A stretch of 64,000 nucleotides of DNA from Bacteroidales bacterium (GTDB lineage Bacteria > Bacteroidota > Bacteroidia > Bacteroidales > F082). Shown one piece after another: positions 10,933 to 19,568 of this stretch (position 1 is its first letter; the number at the start of each line of letters is the position of its first letter). Under the pieces are notes generated by a model that was not told the DNA's origin, ran no database searches, and was given only the letters and a program-made list of their open reading frames with translations. The stretch covers positions 1-64,000 of the forward strand of contig JAEEON010000026.1 in NCBI GenBank assembly GCA_016284305.1, given 5' to 3'. Position numbers and translations under genes: made by a program.

Positions 10933-10940
10933 CAAAGTTA
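10933..10940 (-). promoter_or_regulatory. -7 box of the XRE regulator
   Basis: The minus strand reads TAACTTTG 21 bases before the start codon. A second match, TATCTTTG, lies further upstream at 10957-10964. Either could be used. Confidence 0.45.
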
Positions 10941-11163
10941 CAATCCCCTAACCGTACAAAGATATGGAATTAGTAAGATAATTTTACTATATATGTAATA
11001 AAAAATCACAATACTTCATAAGAATTCTATAAGTATTTGAATTTCAACACAAAAAATATTAGCACAATTCTAAAATCTGTTTCAATAATAAAATATTTTA
11101 TAAAATAATGATGATTTTAAAATAATTAACATTCATTCAATTTTTCAATAAAAAAGCAGAAAA
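10941..11163. other. AT-rich gap between divergent genes
   Basis: No gene or RNA was recognised in this stretch. It is strongly AT-rich. Its only clear structure is an 18-base direct repeat, TGTTTCAATAATAAAATA at 11078-11095 and TGTTTCTATTATAAAATA at 11165-11182 (16 of 18 identical). The second copy sits in the promoter spacer of the DUF5618 gene. Confidence 0.6.
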
Positions 11164-11196
11164 TTGTTTCTATTATAAAATAATTCTCTATCTTTG
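11164..11196 (+). promoter_or_regulatory. promoter of the DUF5618 gene
   Basis: TTG at 11164-11166 and TATCTTTG at 11189-11196 form a Bacteroidota-type -33/-7 pair with a 22-base spacer. The leader to ATG 11243 is about 40 bases. One copy of the 18-base direct repeat overlaps the spacer, so a repressor bound there would block transcription. Confidence 0.6.
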
Positions 11197-11242
11197 CAGC
11201 AAAAAGGAGAACAGAAATTGCCATCCTTAACACCCTAAAACC

Positions 11243-11647
11243 ATGAAAGCTACTCGACCCATCAACAATCCAAACCTCGCCGACGAAGCACGTCGCTATG
11301 TCGATAATGCCCGCACCTTATTAAGTGAAAAAGCCGGAATCGATCCAGAAACACAGTCTTATCTGGACAAGAAATACGTACGAATGGCCGGCAACACCCT
11401 CTGGAATGGAATGCTGCTCATCTTGAACGCAACCTTCAACATCAACAAAAACAAAGGCCGTCTCAGCATCAAAGACTACCGCACCATCATCGGAAACCGC
11501 GACAAAAAACTTTTGGACCTGGCAAATGCCGCCTACGACACCATGCACCTCGCCATGGGTTATGACGGTAATTTACGGAAAAGCGTAAGCCAAGACGGCT
11601 TGCTACTCGCCGACGAGATCATCAAACGTTGTGAACTTTTACTATAA
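11243..11647 (+). CDS. DUF5618 family protein
   Basis: This 134-aa protein resembles the Bacteroidota DUF5618 family as I remember it: the segments ARRYVDNARTLLSEKAG, KYVRMAGNTLWNG and HLAMGYDG match that family's pattern. It is predicted to be a soluble, all-helical protein with no signal peptide. Its function is not known. It is divergent from an XRE regulator. Its stop codon (11645-11647) lies just inside the 3' end of gltX on the other strand, a 6-base convergent overlap. Confidence 0.8.
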   Translation: MKATRPINNPNLADEARRYVDNARTLLSEKAGIDPETQSYLDKKYVRMAGNTLWNGMLLILNATFNINKNKGRLSIKDYRTIIGNRDKKLLDLANAAYDTMHLAMGYDGNLRKSVSQDGLLLADEIIKRCELLL

Positions 11648-13105
11648 GTTCTCCCGAATGAACGCCAAGCCAGCCTCGAGACGCTTCAAAGTCTCCTCCT
11701 TGCCAATCAGATACATGATGTCGGTAGAACCACCCGGTGTGGCCAACAATCCCGACATGGCAATGCGCGATGGCCACATCAACGGACCGTACTTGATGTT
11801 GTGCTCCGCAGCCACCTTGCCGAAGGCCTCACTTAACGTCTCCTCGTCCCAAGTGTCGATCTGATTCACCGCCTCAATGGTCATCTGCAAGATCTCCACC
11901 GACGACTCCAAGGTCGATTTGTTCTTCTTGTTGACATACAGCTCCACTTCGTAAGGAGCCACCTCATACAAGAAAGCGAGTTTGCCAGGGATCTCCGAGA
12001 ACTTGTTGATACGAGGCTGCATCAGACTGGCTATCTTGTTCCACTTCGGCTCCAGGAAGGTTCCTTTCACTCCCGAGTAATCGAAAGCCATCGCAGCGAA
12101 TTTATCCACAGGCATGGCCTGGATATGCTGCGCATTGACCCAATCGAGCTTCTGGTAGTCGAACACTGCCGGACTCTTGTGCAAGCCAGCCACGGAGAAC
12201 ACCTCACAGAGCTCCTCCATGCTGAAGATCTCGCGCTCGTTCTTGGGCGACCATCCCAGCAAAGCGATGTAGTTGATTATGGCTTCAGGCAGATAGCCCT
12301 CCTCCACCAAGGCCTGGAAACTCACGGCGCCATGACGCTTCGAAAGCTTGCTGACCGTGCCGTCGGGGTTCTTGCCGTTGATGAGCGGCAGATGGATATA
12401 GCATGGCACCTCCCATCCAAAAGCTTGATAAAGAAGGATGTATTTCGGGTTCGACGAGAGATATTCGCTGCCACGGATGATATGGGTGATGCCCATCAAG
12501 TAGTCGTCAACGACATTGGCGAAGTTGTACGTCGGCATGCCGTCGCTCTTGAGCAGGATCTGGTCGTCCAAGGTCTCATTCTCCACGGTAATCTCGCCAT
12601 ACACCAAATCGTTGAAGGTGGTGGTACCCTCATGCGGCACCTTCTGGCGAATCACATACGGCTTGCCTTCGGCGAGGTTACGCTGCACCTCCTCGGCGCT
12701 CAGCTGGCGGCAATGGCAGTCGCTCTCGAAAGGATTCTCCTTGACTTCCTCGCCCTCTGCGGGTTCCTCTTCGGTCTTGGAGCAGAAGCAATAGTATGCT
12801 GCGCCTTTCTCGATGAGCTTCATGGCATATTCCTTATAGATAGCCTTGCGTTCGCTCTGCACATAGGGGCCGTAGTCACCGCCCACATCCGGACCCTCGT
12901 CATGGTGGATGTTGGCCGTCTCAAGGGTCTCGTAGATCACGCGCGTGGCATCTTCCACATAACGTTTCTGGTCGGTGTCCTCGATACGAAGCACGAATTT
13001 CCCGTTCTGTGAGCGGGCAAAGAGATAAGCATACAATGCGGTTCTCAGATTACCGATGTGCATATAGCCGGTCGGACTTGGGGCAAATCTAGTTCTTACT
13101 GTCAT
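11642..13105 (-). CDS. gltX: glutamyl-tRNA synthetase
   Basis: This 487-aa class I synthetase charges tRNA-Glu with glutamate in the cytoplasm. The ATP-site motifs are present: RFAPSPTGYMHIGN near the N-terminus (HIGH motif) and SKLSKRHG (KMSKS motif). A CFC...CHC pair at about 107-132 fits the zinc site of the family. Length is normal. It has no promoter box of its own in the 86-base gap behind the symporter gene, so the two may be co-transcribed; that gap contains two 7-bp-periodic tracts. The frame is intact. Confidence 0.97.
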   Translation of the reverse strand: MTVRTRFAPSPTGYMHIGNLRTALYAYLFARSQNGKFVLRIEDTDQKRYVEDATRVIYETLETANIHHDEGPDVGGDYGPYVQSERKAIYKEYAMKLIEKGAAYYCFCSKTEEEPAEGEEVKENPFESDCHCRQLSAEEVQRNLAEGKPYVIRQKVPHEGTTTFNDLVYGEITVENETLDDQILLKSDGMPTYNFANVVDDYLMGITHIIRGSEYLSSNPKYILLYQAFGWEVPCYIHLPLINGKNPDGTVSKLSKRHGAVSFQALVEEGYLPEAIINYIALLGWSPKNEREIFSMEELCEVFSVAGLHKSPAVFDYQKLDWVNAQHIQAMPVDKFAAMAFDYSGVKGTFLEPKWNKIASLMQPRINKFSEIPGKLAFLYEVAPYEVELYVNKKNKSTLESSVEILQMTIEAVNQIDTWDEETLSEAFGKVAAEHNIKYGPLMWPSRIAMSGLLATPGGSTDIMYLIGKEETLKRLEAGLAFIRENL

Positions 13106-13107
13106 GG

Positions 13108-13137
13108 GAATTTAGAATTTAGAATTTAGAATTTAGA
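13108..13137. repeat. 7-bp periodic tract (GAATTTA)n
   Basis: About four consecutive copies of GAATTTA lie directly upstream of the gltX start codon. The same unit recurs after obg (26930-26951) and after pgi (54424-54440). Confidence 0.85.
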
Positions 13138-13165
13138 GATATTATCAATATCAATAATAATTAAA

Positions 13166-13211
13166 ACCTTTCACCTTTCAATTTTCACCTTTCACCTCTC
13201 ACCTTTCACCT
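13166..13211. repeat. 7-bp periodic tract (CCTTTCA/ACCTCTC type)
   Basis: The sequence runs as imperfect copies of ACCTTTC (AGGTGAA on the other strand) across the 3' end of the symporter gene. It belongs to the same family as tracts at 23116-23147, 47264-47298 and 54532-54559. Confidence 0.75.
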
Positions 13212-14643
13212 CCCAAAAGTCTGCGTTTTTGATTTTCAACTCATTAGGATCAAATTTAGGTTCTTTGCCTTCTTTTTTCTGTTTCTCATATGACCGGAGG
13301 GAGCGGAAGGCGATGCGTGATAGCAGCAGGATGGCAATGATGTTAATCCAGGCCATGGTCCCCACCCCGATGTCGCCTAAGGTCCACATCATGCTGGCCT
13401 TGTTGAGCGAGCCGTAGAACACCGCGGCGATGAGGCAGATGCGGAGCACCCATATGCAAAGGTGTTCCTTGCGTCCTTTGCCGAAGAGATACACCAGGTT
13501 GGTCTCAGCATAGTAATAATAGGCCATGATGGTGGTAAAAGCGAAGAAGAACAGGGCTATGGAGACGACGAGTCCTCCGAGGTTAGGTCCGATGAGAGTG
13601 CTGATGGCGGCGGTGGTATAGGACACGTCGGGTTCACCGAGCTCGGCCACAGCCGAGGTCATCAGCAGGCTACCGTCGGCGGCATACACGTTGTAGGTCT
13701 GGCAGGCCAGGATCATCACTGCAGTGGCGGTACACACCAGCAAAGTATCGACATATACCGAGAAGGCCTGCACCATACCTTGCTTGACGGGGTGTGACAC
13801 TTTGGCAGCGGCAGCCACGATGGGAGCCGTGCCCTGTCCTGCCTCGTTGGAATAGATTCCGCGCTTGACGCCCCAGGCGATGGTGCTGCCCAAGATGCCG
13901 CCAAACACCTCGTGAACCCCGAAGGCGCTACGGATCATGTCGCCAAACACCATTGGCACGTCAGAGGCATGAATAATCAAGATGACGAGGGAAAGCAAGA
14001 TATAGATGATAGCCATGAAGGGAGCCACGATTTGAGCCACGTTGGCGATACGTTTCACCCCACCGATGATGACGATGCCGATGAGCAAGGCCACACCCAT
14101 GCCGATCCAAGCGGGGTTAATATTAAAGGTGTTGGCGAATGAGATGGCGATGCCGTTGGATTGCACTGGAGGCAGGAAGAGGCCACAGGCCACCACTGCA
14201 CACACGGCAAAGATCACACCCAGCCACTTGGCGCGAAGGCCTTTTTCGATGTAATAGGCAGGTCCGCCGCGGTACTCGCCTTTATGGTTTTCCTTGAAGA
14301 TCTGTGCCAATGTCGCCTCGGCAAAGGCCGAGCCGGCACCCAGGAAGGCGATGATCCACATCCAAACAATGGCGCCCGGCCCTCCATAGCCGATGGCGGT
14401 GGCCACACCTACGATGTTGCCGGTACCCACTCGTCCCGACAGGGCCATGGCGAAGGCCTGAAACGAGGTGATGCCCGTCTTCTGTGCCTTGTCGGTCGAG
14501 AACAGCAAACGGGCCATCTCGCCAAACCTGCGCACCTGCACGAAACGTGTCCCAAACGAGAAGTAAAGGCCTGCAGCAAGGCACAAGATCACCAAGGCAG
14601 GACTCCAGACCCATCCGTTGACCGTTTGGATGATATTCTCCAT
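13192..14643 (-). CDS. AGCS family amino acid (alanine/glycine):cation symporter
   Basis: This 483-aa inner-membrane protein should import alanine or glycine with Na+ or H+. The family signature ALSGRVGTGNIVGVATAI is near residue 70. Many hydrophobic segments follow, for example VIFAVCAVVACGLFL, VALLIGIVIIGGV and IIYILLSLVILII. Length is normal for AGCS transporters. The substrate is inferred from the family only. Its promoter box touches the terminator of the upstream gene. The 3' end overlaps a 7-bp-periodic repeat, which contributes the last codons (EVKGER). Confidence 0.93.
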   Translation of the reverse strand: MENIIQTVNGWVWSPALVILCLAAGLYFSFGTRFVQVRRFGEMARLLFSTDKAQKTGITSFQAFAMALSGRVGTGNIVGVATAIGYGGPGAIVWMWIIAFLGAGSAFAEATLAQIFKENHKGEYRGGPAYYIEKGLRAKWLGVIFAVCAVVACGLFLPPVQSNGIAISFANTFNINPAWIGMGVALLIGIVIIGGVKRIANVAQIVAPFMAIIYILLSLVILIIHASDVPMVFGDMIRSAFGVHEVFGGILGSTIAWGVKRGIYSNEAGQGTAPIVAAAAKVSHPVKQGMVQAFSVYVDTLLVCTATAVMILACQTYNVYAADGSLLMTSAVAELGEPDVSYTTAAISTLIGPNLGGLVVSIALFFFAFTTIMAYYYYAETNLVYLFGKGRKEHLCIWVLRICLIAAVFYGSLNKASMMWTLGDIGVGTMAWINIIAILLLSRIAFRSLRSYEKQKKEGKEPKFDPNELKIKNADFWEVKGER

Positions 14644-14663
14644 AGAAGCTTCTTATTTTCGTG

Positions 14664-14671
14664 CAAAGATA
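14664..14671 (-). promoter_or_regulatory. -7 box of the symporter gene
   Basis: The minus strand reads TATCTTTG about 20 bases before ATG 14643. Its upstream edge shares base 14671 with the terminator hairpin of the preceding gene. No good -33 box was found. Confidence 0.55.
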
Positions 14672-14710
14672 AAAAAAGGTTCCGCACAATGAAGTGCGGA
14701 ACCTTTTTTT
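14671..14710 (-). terminator. rho-independent terminator, 17-bp stem
   Basis: A perfect 17-bp stem (14671-14687 with 14694-14710) encloses a 6-base loop AATGAA, and the arms end in A7/T7. It lies just after the stop of the 405-aa gene and would end the 19468-14728 unit. By sequence it would also work in the other direction. Confidence 0.9.
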
Positions 14711-14727
14711 GTGTTCAACTCAAGGTC

Positions 14728-15945
14728 TTAACGGGTTCTGGGGGATCCCGAGGAGCTTCCCGAGCGGGAGGAGCTGCTCGAGCTACCTGAGCGTGAAGAG
14801 CTGCTGTTGTCGCTGGAACGGCTGGAGCTGCCACTATCGCTGGAGCGGGTGGAGGTGCCAGAACTGTTGGAGCGCGAGGAGCTGCTTGAGGTGCTGGTAC
14901 GCGAGGAGCTACTAGAACTATTAGAACTGCTTGAGCTATTGTTGCTGCTCGGACGGCTCACCGATCCTGAGTCGCTGCGACCCGAGCTGTTGGTTGTTTC
15001 GGTGCGACCTGAGCTACCGCTGGTGTTGCTTCCACTGGGGCGGCTCACCGTTGCACTGTCGCTACGTCCTGAGCTGCTGCTTGTTTCGGTACGACCAGAG
15101 CTGCTACTTGTGTTGGTACGGCCGGAAGTCGAGTTGGTGTTGGTCGTGGTGCTGGGACGGGTAGTAGCGCCGGAGGTGTTAGAGCCGTTGTTGGTGTTGC
15201 CACTGGGTCTTGAGCTCATGCTGCCCGGGGTGTTACCTCCGGTGGGGCGGACCACCGTGGCGGAGTGCGTGCCTGAGTTGTTAGGCGTGACGTGGTTGTA
15301 ACCAGGGGTCTCGTAAGTCGGGTGGTAGTTGGCCGGGTATCCGCCATGGCTGTGGTGATAGCCATAGGTGTGGTGATACGGGTTGAGCGGAGGTCTGCCG
15401 TCGAAGTAGCCCATCGGATAGCCACCTGGAGGCGGCGGGGCGATGACGTAGTAGCCGTCATAGTAGAAGCGATAGGGTGAAGGACGGTGATAGTGTCTTG
15501 GCTTAGGACCGACATGGATGACCACCCAGGGTTCGGTGCGAGCACCATACCAGCAGAAGCGCACGGGCTCGAAGTATTCAAACGTGGTGAAGCTGTAGAG
15601 CTCGTCACCTAATTCATAATACGGCATCACCGTGTAAACCCAGGAGGGATTCGGACGATAGGCTGGGATGCTCACTGCGATTCTCTTGATTCGACCGGGG
15701 CAAACTCTTACGTACTTTCTAGCGTAGTAATAACCATCATCGGGATCGAGATAGAGATAAACGTTGCCTCTGTACGTATAATCACCTATGTTTTGCACAT
15801 CGTAGTAAATCGTGACCGAATTGGCGTTGTAGGTCAACACGGGTTGTGAGACCAAGACCAATTCTGGCGGAAAGCCGTTCGCTGCTTTAGCGATGATCAT
15901 CCCCATCACTAACAGGGAAGTCATTAAGAATTTCTTGGTTTTCAT
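14728..15945 (-). CDS. secreted protein with long Ser/Gly/Arg-rich low-complexity tail
   Basis: This 405-aa protein starts with a signal peptide (MKTKKFLMTSLLVMGMIIAK). Residues about 25-150 form a compact domain rich in Tyr and Val (VSQPVLTYNANSVTIYYDV, then ARKYVRVCPGRIKRIAV) of likely beta structure. A His/Tyr/Pro-rich linker follows (about 155-225). The last 170 residues are nearly all Ser, Gly, Thr, Asn and Arg, with repeats such as SSSSGRTET and SSGRSDS. No T9SS sorting domain is visible. I do not recognise a family. A surface linker, glycosylation substrate or matrix protein are all possible. It is last in the 19468-14728 unit and is followed by a strong terminator. Confidence 0.8.
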   Translation of the reverse strand: MKTKKFLMTSLLVMGMIIAKAANGFPPELVLVSQPVLTYNANSVTIYYDVQNIGDYTYRGNVYLYLDPDDGYYYARKYVRVCPGRIKRIAVSIPAYRPNPSWVYTVMPYYELGDELYSFTTFEYFEPVRFCWYGARTEPWVVIHVGPKPRHYHRPSPYRFYYDGYYVIAPPPPGGYPMGYFDGRPPLNPYHHTYGYHHSHGGYPANYHPTYETPGYNHVTPNNSGTHSATVVRPTGGNTPGSMSSRPSGNTNNGSNTSGATTRPSTTTNTNSTSGRTNTSSSSGRTETSSSSGRSDSATVSRPSGSNTSGSSGRTETTNSSGRSDSGSVSRPSSNNSSSSSNSSSSSSRTSTSSSSSRSNSSGTSTRSSDSGSSSRSSDNSSSSRSGSSSSSSRSGSSSGSPRTR

Positions 15946-15984
15946 GATGCTGTTGTTTTAAAAGGTTAGACTCACTCGACTCTA

Positions 15985-16194
15985 TTAACAAATACCATTC
16001 CAAAAAACGCAATAGATCTTGGTGTTGGAACGGATGGCACCGTCCATGGCGATGAGGTTACCATAGGCGTCCCTCACTTCTTTCACAGGGGTCTTGGGCG
16101 ACATGTCATGGTCCCTGCAGTAGGCCATGATTGCCGATTTCACCTTTGCTCCATAATAGGTCTTGACAGGAAGGTCGTTTACATAGACGATCAT
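15985..16194 (-). CDS. 69-aa protein, possibly beta-grasp-like
   Basis: This is a small cytoplasmic protein with no signal peptide. The order of elements (MIVYVNDLPVKTYYGAKVKS strand-turn-strand-helix, then DAYGNLIAMDGAI and KIYCVFW strands) recalls beta-grasp folds such as ThiS/MoaD. It lacks the C-terminal Gly-Gly needed for sulfur carriage and ends WNGIC, so a ThiS role is unlikely. It sits 32 bases after a TMEM43-like membrane protein and 39 bases before the Ser-rich protein, on the same strand, so it is probably co-transcribed with both. Function unknown. Confidence 0.6.
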   Translation of the reverse strand: MIVYVNDLPVKTYYGAKVKSAIMAYCRDHDMSPKTPVKEVRDAYGNLIAMDGAIRSNTKIYCVFWNGIC

Positions 16195-16198
16195 AAGG

Positions 16199-16226
16199 TT
16201 AGAAGTTAGAAGTCAGAAGATAGAAG
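16199..16226. repeat. 7-bp periodic tract (TTAGAAG)n
   Basis: Imperfect copies of TTAGAAG fill the gap between the 69-aa gene and the TMEM43-like gene. Confidence 0.75.
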
Positions 16227-17441
16227 TTAAGCGTCGGCGGGGAGTGTTTCTTTTTGTTTCTTGCTACGCATCACGAGCCACACGATAAGGGCGATGGCGA
16301 CGACGAGGATGGCGATGGCCAGCACAGGCCGTACGGAGACCCAGGCGATAGCCGTGAAGACAAGGGTCCAGGCGATGCCGATGATGGTGCAGACGAAGCC
16401 CAAGATGGCCCCGACACCTTTGCCGAGGAAGGGCAGCACCTTAAGTAAGGTGGGCACCACACGGAAGATCATCCTGAAGCCGGCGATGATGAGGATGAGC
16501 AGAATCAGTCGGATCGCCCAGGTGAGCATCTTGTTGTTCTTCTTAAGCGTCTCAAACATTTGCTCTGCAGGGACAGCGCCCTTGGCGACAGACGAGATGG
16601 TCTTGCCGTTTTTGGCATCGACATACTGAGTAAAGGTGTTGCCAGTCACGTTGGCGATGATGGAGATCTGTTGGTCGTTAGGCACATAGGTGAAGGTGAT
16701 GCGCACGTCACCCACGTCGGGCATGTTCATGTTGGGACCGAGATAGACGACGTTATCCTTGACATTCACATAGTTGGTGGCGAGGTTCTCCGAGAGTCCA
16801 AGTTGTGCTTTGACGGCGTTGTTCCATTGGAGTCGGGTATCTTCATCCATCATGACCTCGGCGGCTTCATTACCATTGATGGACTTGACGATGAAAGACG
16901 GGAGTTTGTAGGCGCCAAAGTTCACATTCTCTGCGACGATCTCTTTCTCATCGATGCGTTGGTAGATGAAGTTGCGGTTTTGGTAGTTAGGATCCTTGAA
17001 GTCGGCGCTGGCCTGGGGTGATGACACCCATTCCTTGCTGTAGGTGTAGGTAGTAGTTTCCTCTGTGGCTCCACCGAACTTCTCTTTGGTGGTCGTCTTG
17101 GTGTGTTCCACCCACTGGTAGTACTCGACCTGACGTTTGATGCAGAGGGCGTTGGCACTGACGCCGAAGATGTCGTCGGTGAGTTTCTCGTTGGTAGAGG
17201 CCACGCCGATGGCATGGATCGTCTTGCCTTCGAAGTCGGGGGAGATTGTGTTGATGTCGGGCATCTCGACACAAGCTTCCTGGGCACGACCGATGGCCTT
17301 ATAGGTCTTAATGGCGCGGTTTTCGTTCCAGAAGATCAGGACGGTTGCGATAATGACCATCAGCAATCCCGTCAAGATACCTCTAAATGAGTTGCCTACG
17401 TTCTTTCCGTAGGAGGTTCTGTTTACTTCTTGATAAGCCAT
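16227..17441 (-). CDS. TMEM43 (LUMA) family membrane protein
   Basis: This 404-aa membrane protein matches the TMEM43 family pattern. One N-terminal membrane segment (GILTGLLMVIIATVLIF) is followed by a large soluble region (about 45-300) with the family-like stretch YSKEWVSSPQASADF. Three or four membrane segments follow near the C-terminus (LILLILIIAGFRMIF, GAILGFVCTIIGIAWTLVF, VLAIAILVVAIALIVWLV). In animals TMEM43 is a nuclear-envelope protein; the bacterial role is not established. It starts 14 bases after the T9SS cargo gene, which suggests co-transcription. Confidence 0.85.
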   Translation of the reverse strand: MAYQEVNRTSYGKNVGNSFRGILTGLLMVIIATVLIFWNENRAIKTYKAIGRAQEACVEMPDINTISPDFEGKTIHAIGVASTNEKLTDDIFGVSANALCIKRQVEYYQWVEHTKTTTKEKFGGATEETTTYTYSKEWVSSPQASADFKDPNYQNRNFIYQRIDEKEIVAENVNFGAYKLPSFIVKSINGNEAAEVMMDEDTRLQWNNAVKAQLGLSENLATNYVNVKDNVVYLGPNMNMPDVGDVRITFTYVPNDQQISIIANVTGNTFTQYVDAKNGKTISSVAKGAVPAEQMFETLKKNNKMLTWAIRLILLILIIAGFRMIFRVVPTLLKVLPFLGKGVGAILGFVCTIIGIAWTLVFTAIAWVSVRPVLAIAILVVAIALIVWLVMRSKKQKETLPADA

Positions 17442-17455
17442 ATTGTAAGTTGTTT

Positions 17456-19468
17456 TTAATAGACCATGAATTTCACGTAGGTATGGTCAACATTGATGAA
17501 ATAGACACCGGCAGCGAGGTCGCTGATGTTGATCTCTTCGCGACTTGATGACACGCTCTTGACCAAAGTACCCAAGGTGTTATAGATGTTGACCACCGCA
17601 TCCTTAGGAAGACCTTGGACACGGATGGAGGTATTGGCGGGGTTAGGGATGACAGCGATGGGGTTCATGCCGTTTTCAGCGATGTCGGTACGCTCAAAGA
17701 GGGCAAAGAAATTCATCGGGGAATTCACTTCCACGACACGTGGGTTATCGGCGACACCATCTTGCCACGACTTGAATTTGAAACCTTCGTTGGCAACGGC
17801 GCTGATGGCGATGTTGGTTCCAGCGGGGTAATCGCCACCCCCAAACACCGAACCTTCCTCTGGGTTACAAGACACCGTGACTGAATACGTCTGGGGACTC
17901 GAATTATAAATGGCCTCTACCAAAACATTGTCGATTTGCCACTCATCAGCGTCCATGCCTGAATAGTAGAATCCGATGCGCACATCTTTTCCCTTGTAAG
18001 CGGTGATATCCACCTCCACCAAGGTCCAGTCTGTTTCTTCGCTTTGATCAAAAGAATAAATCTCTTCGATAGTAGGCAGGCTGGATTCCACATAAAAGAC
18101 AACGACTTTTAAAGGTTTAACAATATAGGAGCCCCAAGTCATATATTGCAAGTAAGATAGTTTGATGGTATCCGCATCGTCATTCAAATGCAGCAAAGGA
18201 GTGGACAAAATACCATATACATCCATGTCTTGGTGATAACCATGGACCGCATAATAGTCATTTTCACCGTCAACCAATTGAGACTTTACCCGTGAACGGT
18301 GCCAATAAGGGCTCTCTGTCATTTGCATCATATCTGCGGTATAGTAAACTGCCGAAGGATCATAATCGATTGTCCAACAATCCCAGTCGGTAGTTCCCAT
18401 GTTGAAATCTTCATAGTAAGGAAGTGGACGACCTCCCGAGGAGGTACAATAGGTATCCACATAGAGTCCGCAGGCGATACTCAAATCGGGGAAACGTTTT
18501 ACTAGGCTGTTGTTGCAATAAACTTCAGCACCATTCTCCGTGTTAACAAGATACCATATGCCTTGGGGAGTGGCAAAGATATCGACCGGGGCGTACTCGG
18601 GTGAAGCAATGATGTCGCCATTCTTCCAAACATGGTTGCCGTTTTTATCGCTGCCGATGAAATATAAATCGCCACCATCGACGAGGATTTTGGAGATGCT
18701 AGAGTTGCCATCGGTATCACCAAGGTCATAGATAATCTCGGTACCCAACATGACAAAGCCCTTGGTCTCGGTACCTTTGATGTATTCGCCCACGATATAG
18801 AGCTGTCCATCATACTGAGTGATATCTAATGCCCGTGAGGCACCTGTTGCCTGGGGAAGCTCAAGCGGATAACAAGTGCTATTCATCCAGACGCAAGCAT
18901 GATGAATACCGTCGGATTTCAAAGCTCTAGAACCACAGTAATATACAACGAAAAAATCTAACCCAGCAGACATAACCGTGATACCATAAGGTTCTGACTC
19001 ATAGATTGTTCCATATTCCGGAGAATACATCGGTCCAGTGTCACTGCCATTCCAAACACAGGCATAATTACTTTTGTTGACATCGCTAATAGTACCTATG
19101 GCAAACAAAGGATCACCCAAAGAGTATTCAAGACACCAATGCAGCTTGTTAATATGAGGGGCGTTATCAATAGGACTATCAAAAAACAGACCATCATTCT
19201 TATAGATGTCGCCATATAAATAGTTACCGTTGCTCTCTACTGCATTGAGAATCCAAAAGGCATCATGGGAAAAAGGATCGACGACCACATCATTGGAACA
19301 ATAGTTGAACAGCTCAGGACTCACTTGAGCAGAAGTAAAGAGCTGCACACCATTTTTAAAAACTGCAGGTTCATTGTTTCTGTTCGTTCCCGAAACATAC
19401 ACGTCTTGGGCCATCGTGGTGCCAACCATGATTAACAAGGCAAGGAATAAGAGTAGATGCTTTTTCAT
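17456..19468 (-). CDS. secreted T9SS cargo protein with adhesin-like and InlB B-like domains
   Basis: This 670-aa protein begins with a signal peptide ending TTMAQ. Residues about 20-345 carry repeated Trp/Gly motifs (VWNGSDTG, VWKNGDII, GIWYLVNTENG) suggesting a beta-propeller-like domain. Residues about 350-520 form a jelly-roll like MAM or cleaved-adhesin domains (PYYEDFNMGTTDWDCW ... EWQIDNVLVEA). A divergent InlB B-repeat follows (about 530-590, CNPEEGSVFGGGDYPAGTN). The last 75 residues are a type A T9SS sorting domain (PNPANTSIRVQGL ... AAGVYFINVD). Export across the outer membrane and surface attachment are therefore expected. Partner or ligand is unknown. It is the first gene of the 19468-14728 unit. 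Confidence 0.88.
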   Translation of the reverse strand: MKKHLLLFLALLIMVGTTMAQDVYVSGTNRNNEPAVFKNGVQLFTSAQVSPELFNYCSNDVVVDPFSHDAFWILNAVESNGNYLYGDIYKNDGLFFDSPIDNAPHINKLHWCLEYSLGDPLFAIGTISDVNKSNYACVWNGSDTGPMYSPEYGTIYESEPYGITVMSAGLDFFVVYYCGSRALKSDGIHHACVWMNSTCYPLELPQATGASRALDITQYDGQLYIVGEYIKGTETKGFVMLGTEIIYDLGDTDGNSSISKILVDGGDLYFIGSDKNGNHVWKNGDIIASPEYAPVDIFATPQGIWYLVNTENGAEVYCNNSLVKRFPDLSIACGLYVDTYCTSSGGRPLPYYEDFNMGTTDWDCWTIDYDPSAVYYTADMMQMTESPYWHRSRVKSQLVDGENDYYAVHGYHQDMDVYGILSTPLLHLNDDADTIKLSYLQYMTWGSYIVKPLKVVVFYVESSLPTIEEIYSFDQSEETDWTLVEVDITAYKGKDVRIGFYYSGMDADEWQIDNVLVEAIYNSSPQTYSVTVSCNPEEGSVFGGGDYPAGTNIAISAVANEGFKFKSWQDGVADNPRVVEVNSPMNFFALFERTDIAENGMNPIAVIPNPANTSIRVQGLPKDAVVNIYNTLGTLVKSVSSSREEINISDLAAGVYFINVDHTYVKFMVY

Positions 19469-19510
19469 ATTGTTATATTTTGTGTTTTACATACGGTTGT
19501 TTGTTAGTGG

Positions 19511-19518
19511 CAAAAGTA
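19511..19518 (-). promoter_or_regulatory. -7 box of the 19468-14728 unit
   Basis: The minus strand reads TACTTTTG about 43 bases before ATG 19468, matching TAnnTTTG. Confidence 0.55.
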
Positions 19519-19568
19519 AGCAATTAAAATAAAATGAAAAAAGTAATTTTGGTTTTATTCACTTTTTT

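Noticed and set aside
15985-16194. ThiS or MoaD sulfur carrier
   Set aside because: The C-terminal Gly-Gly is missing and no thiF, thiG or moaE is near.
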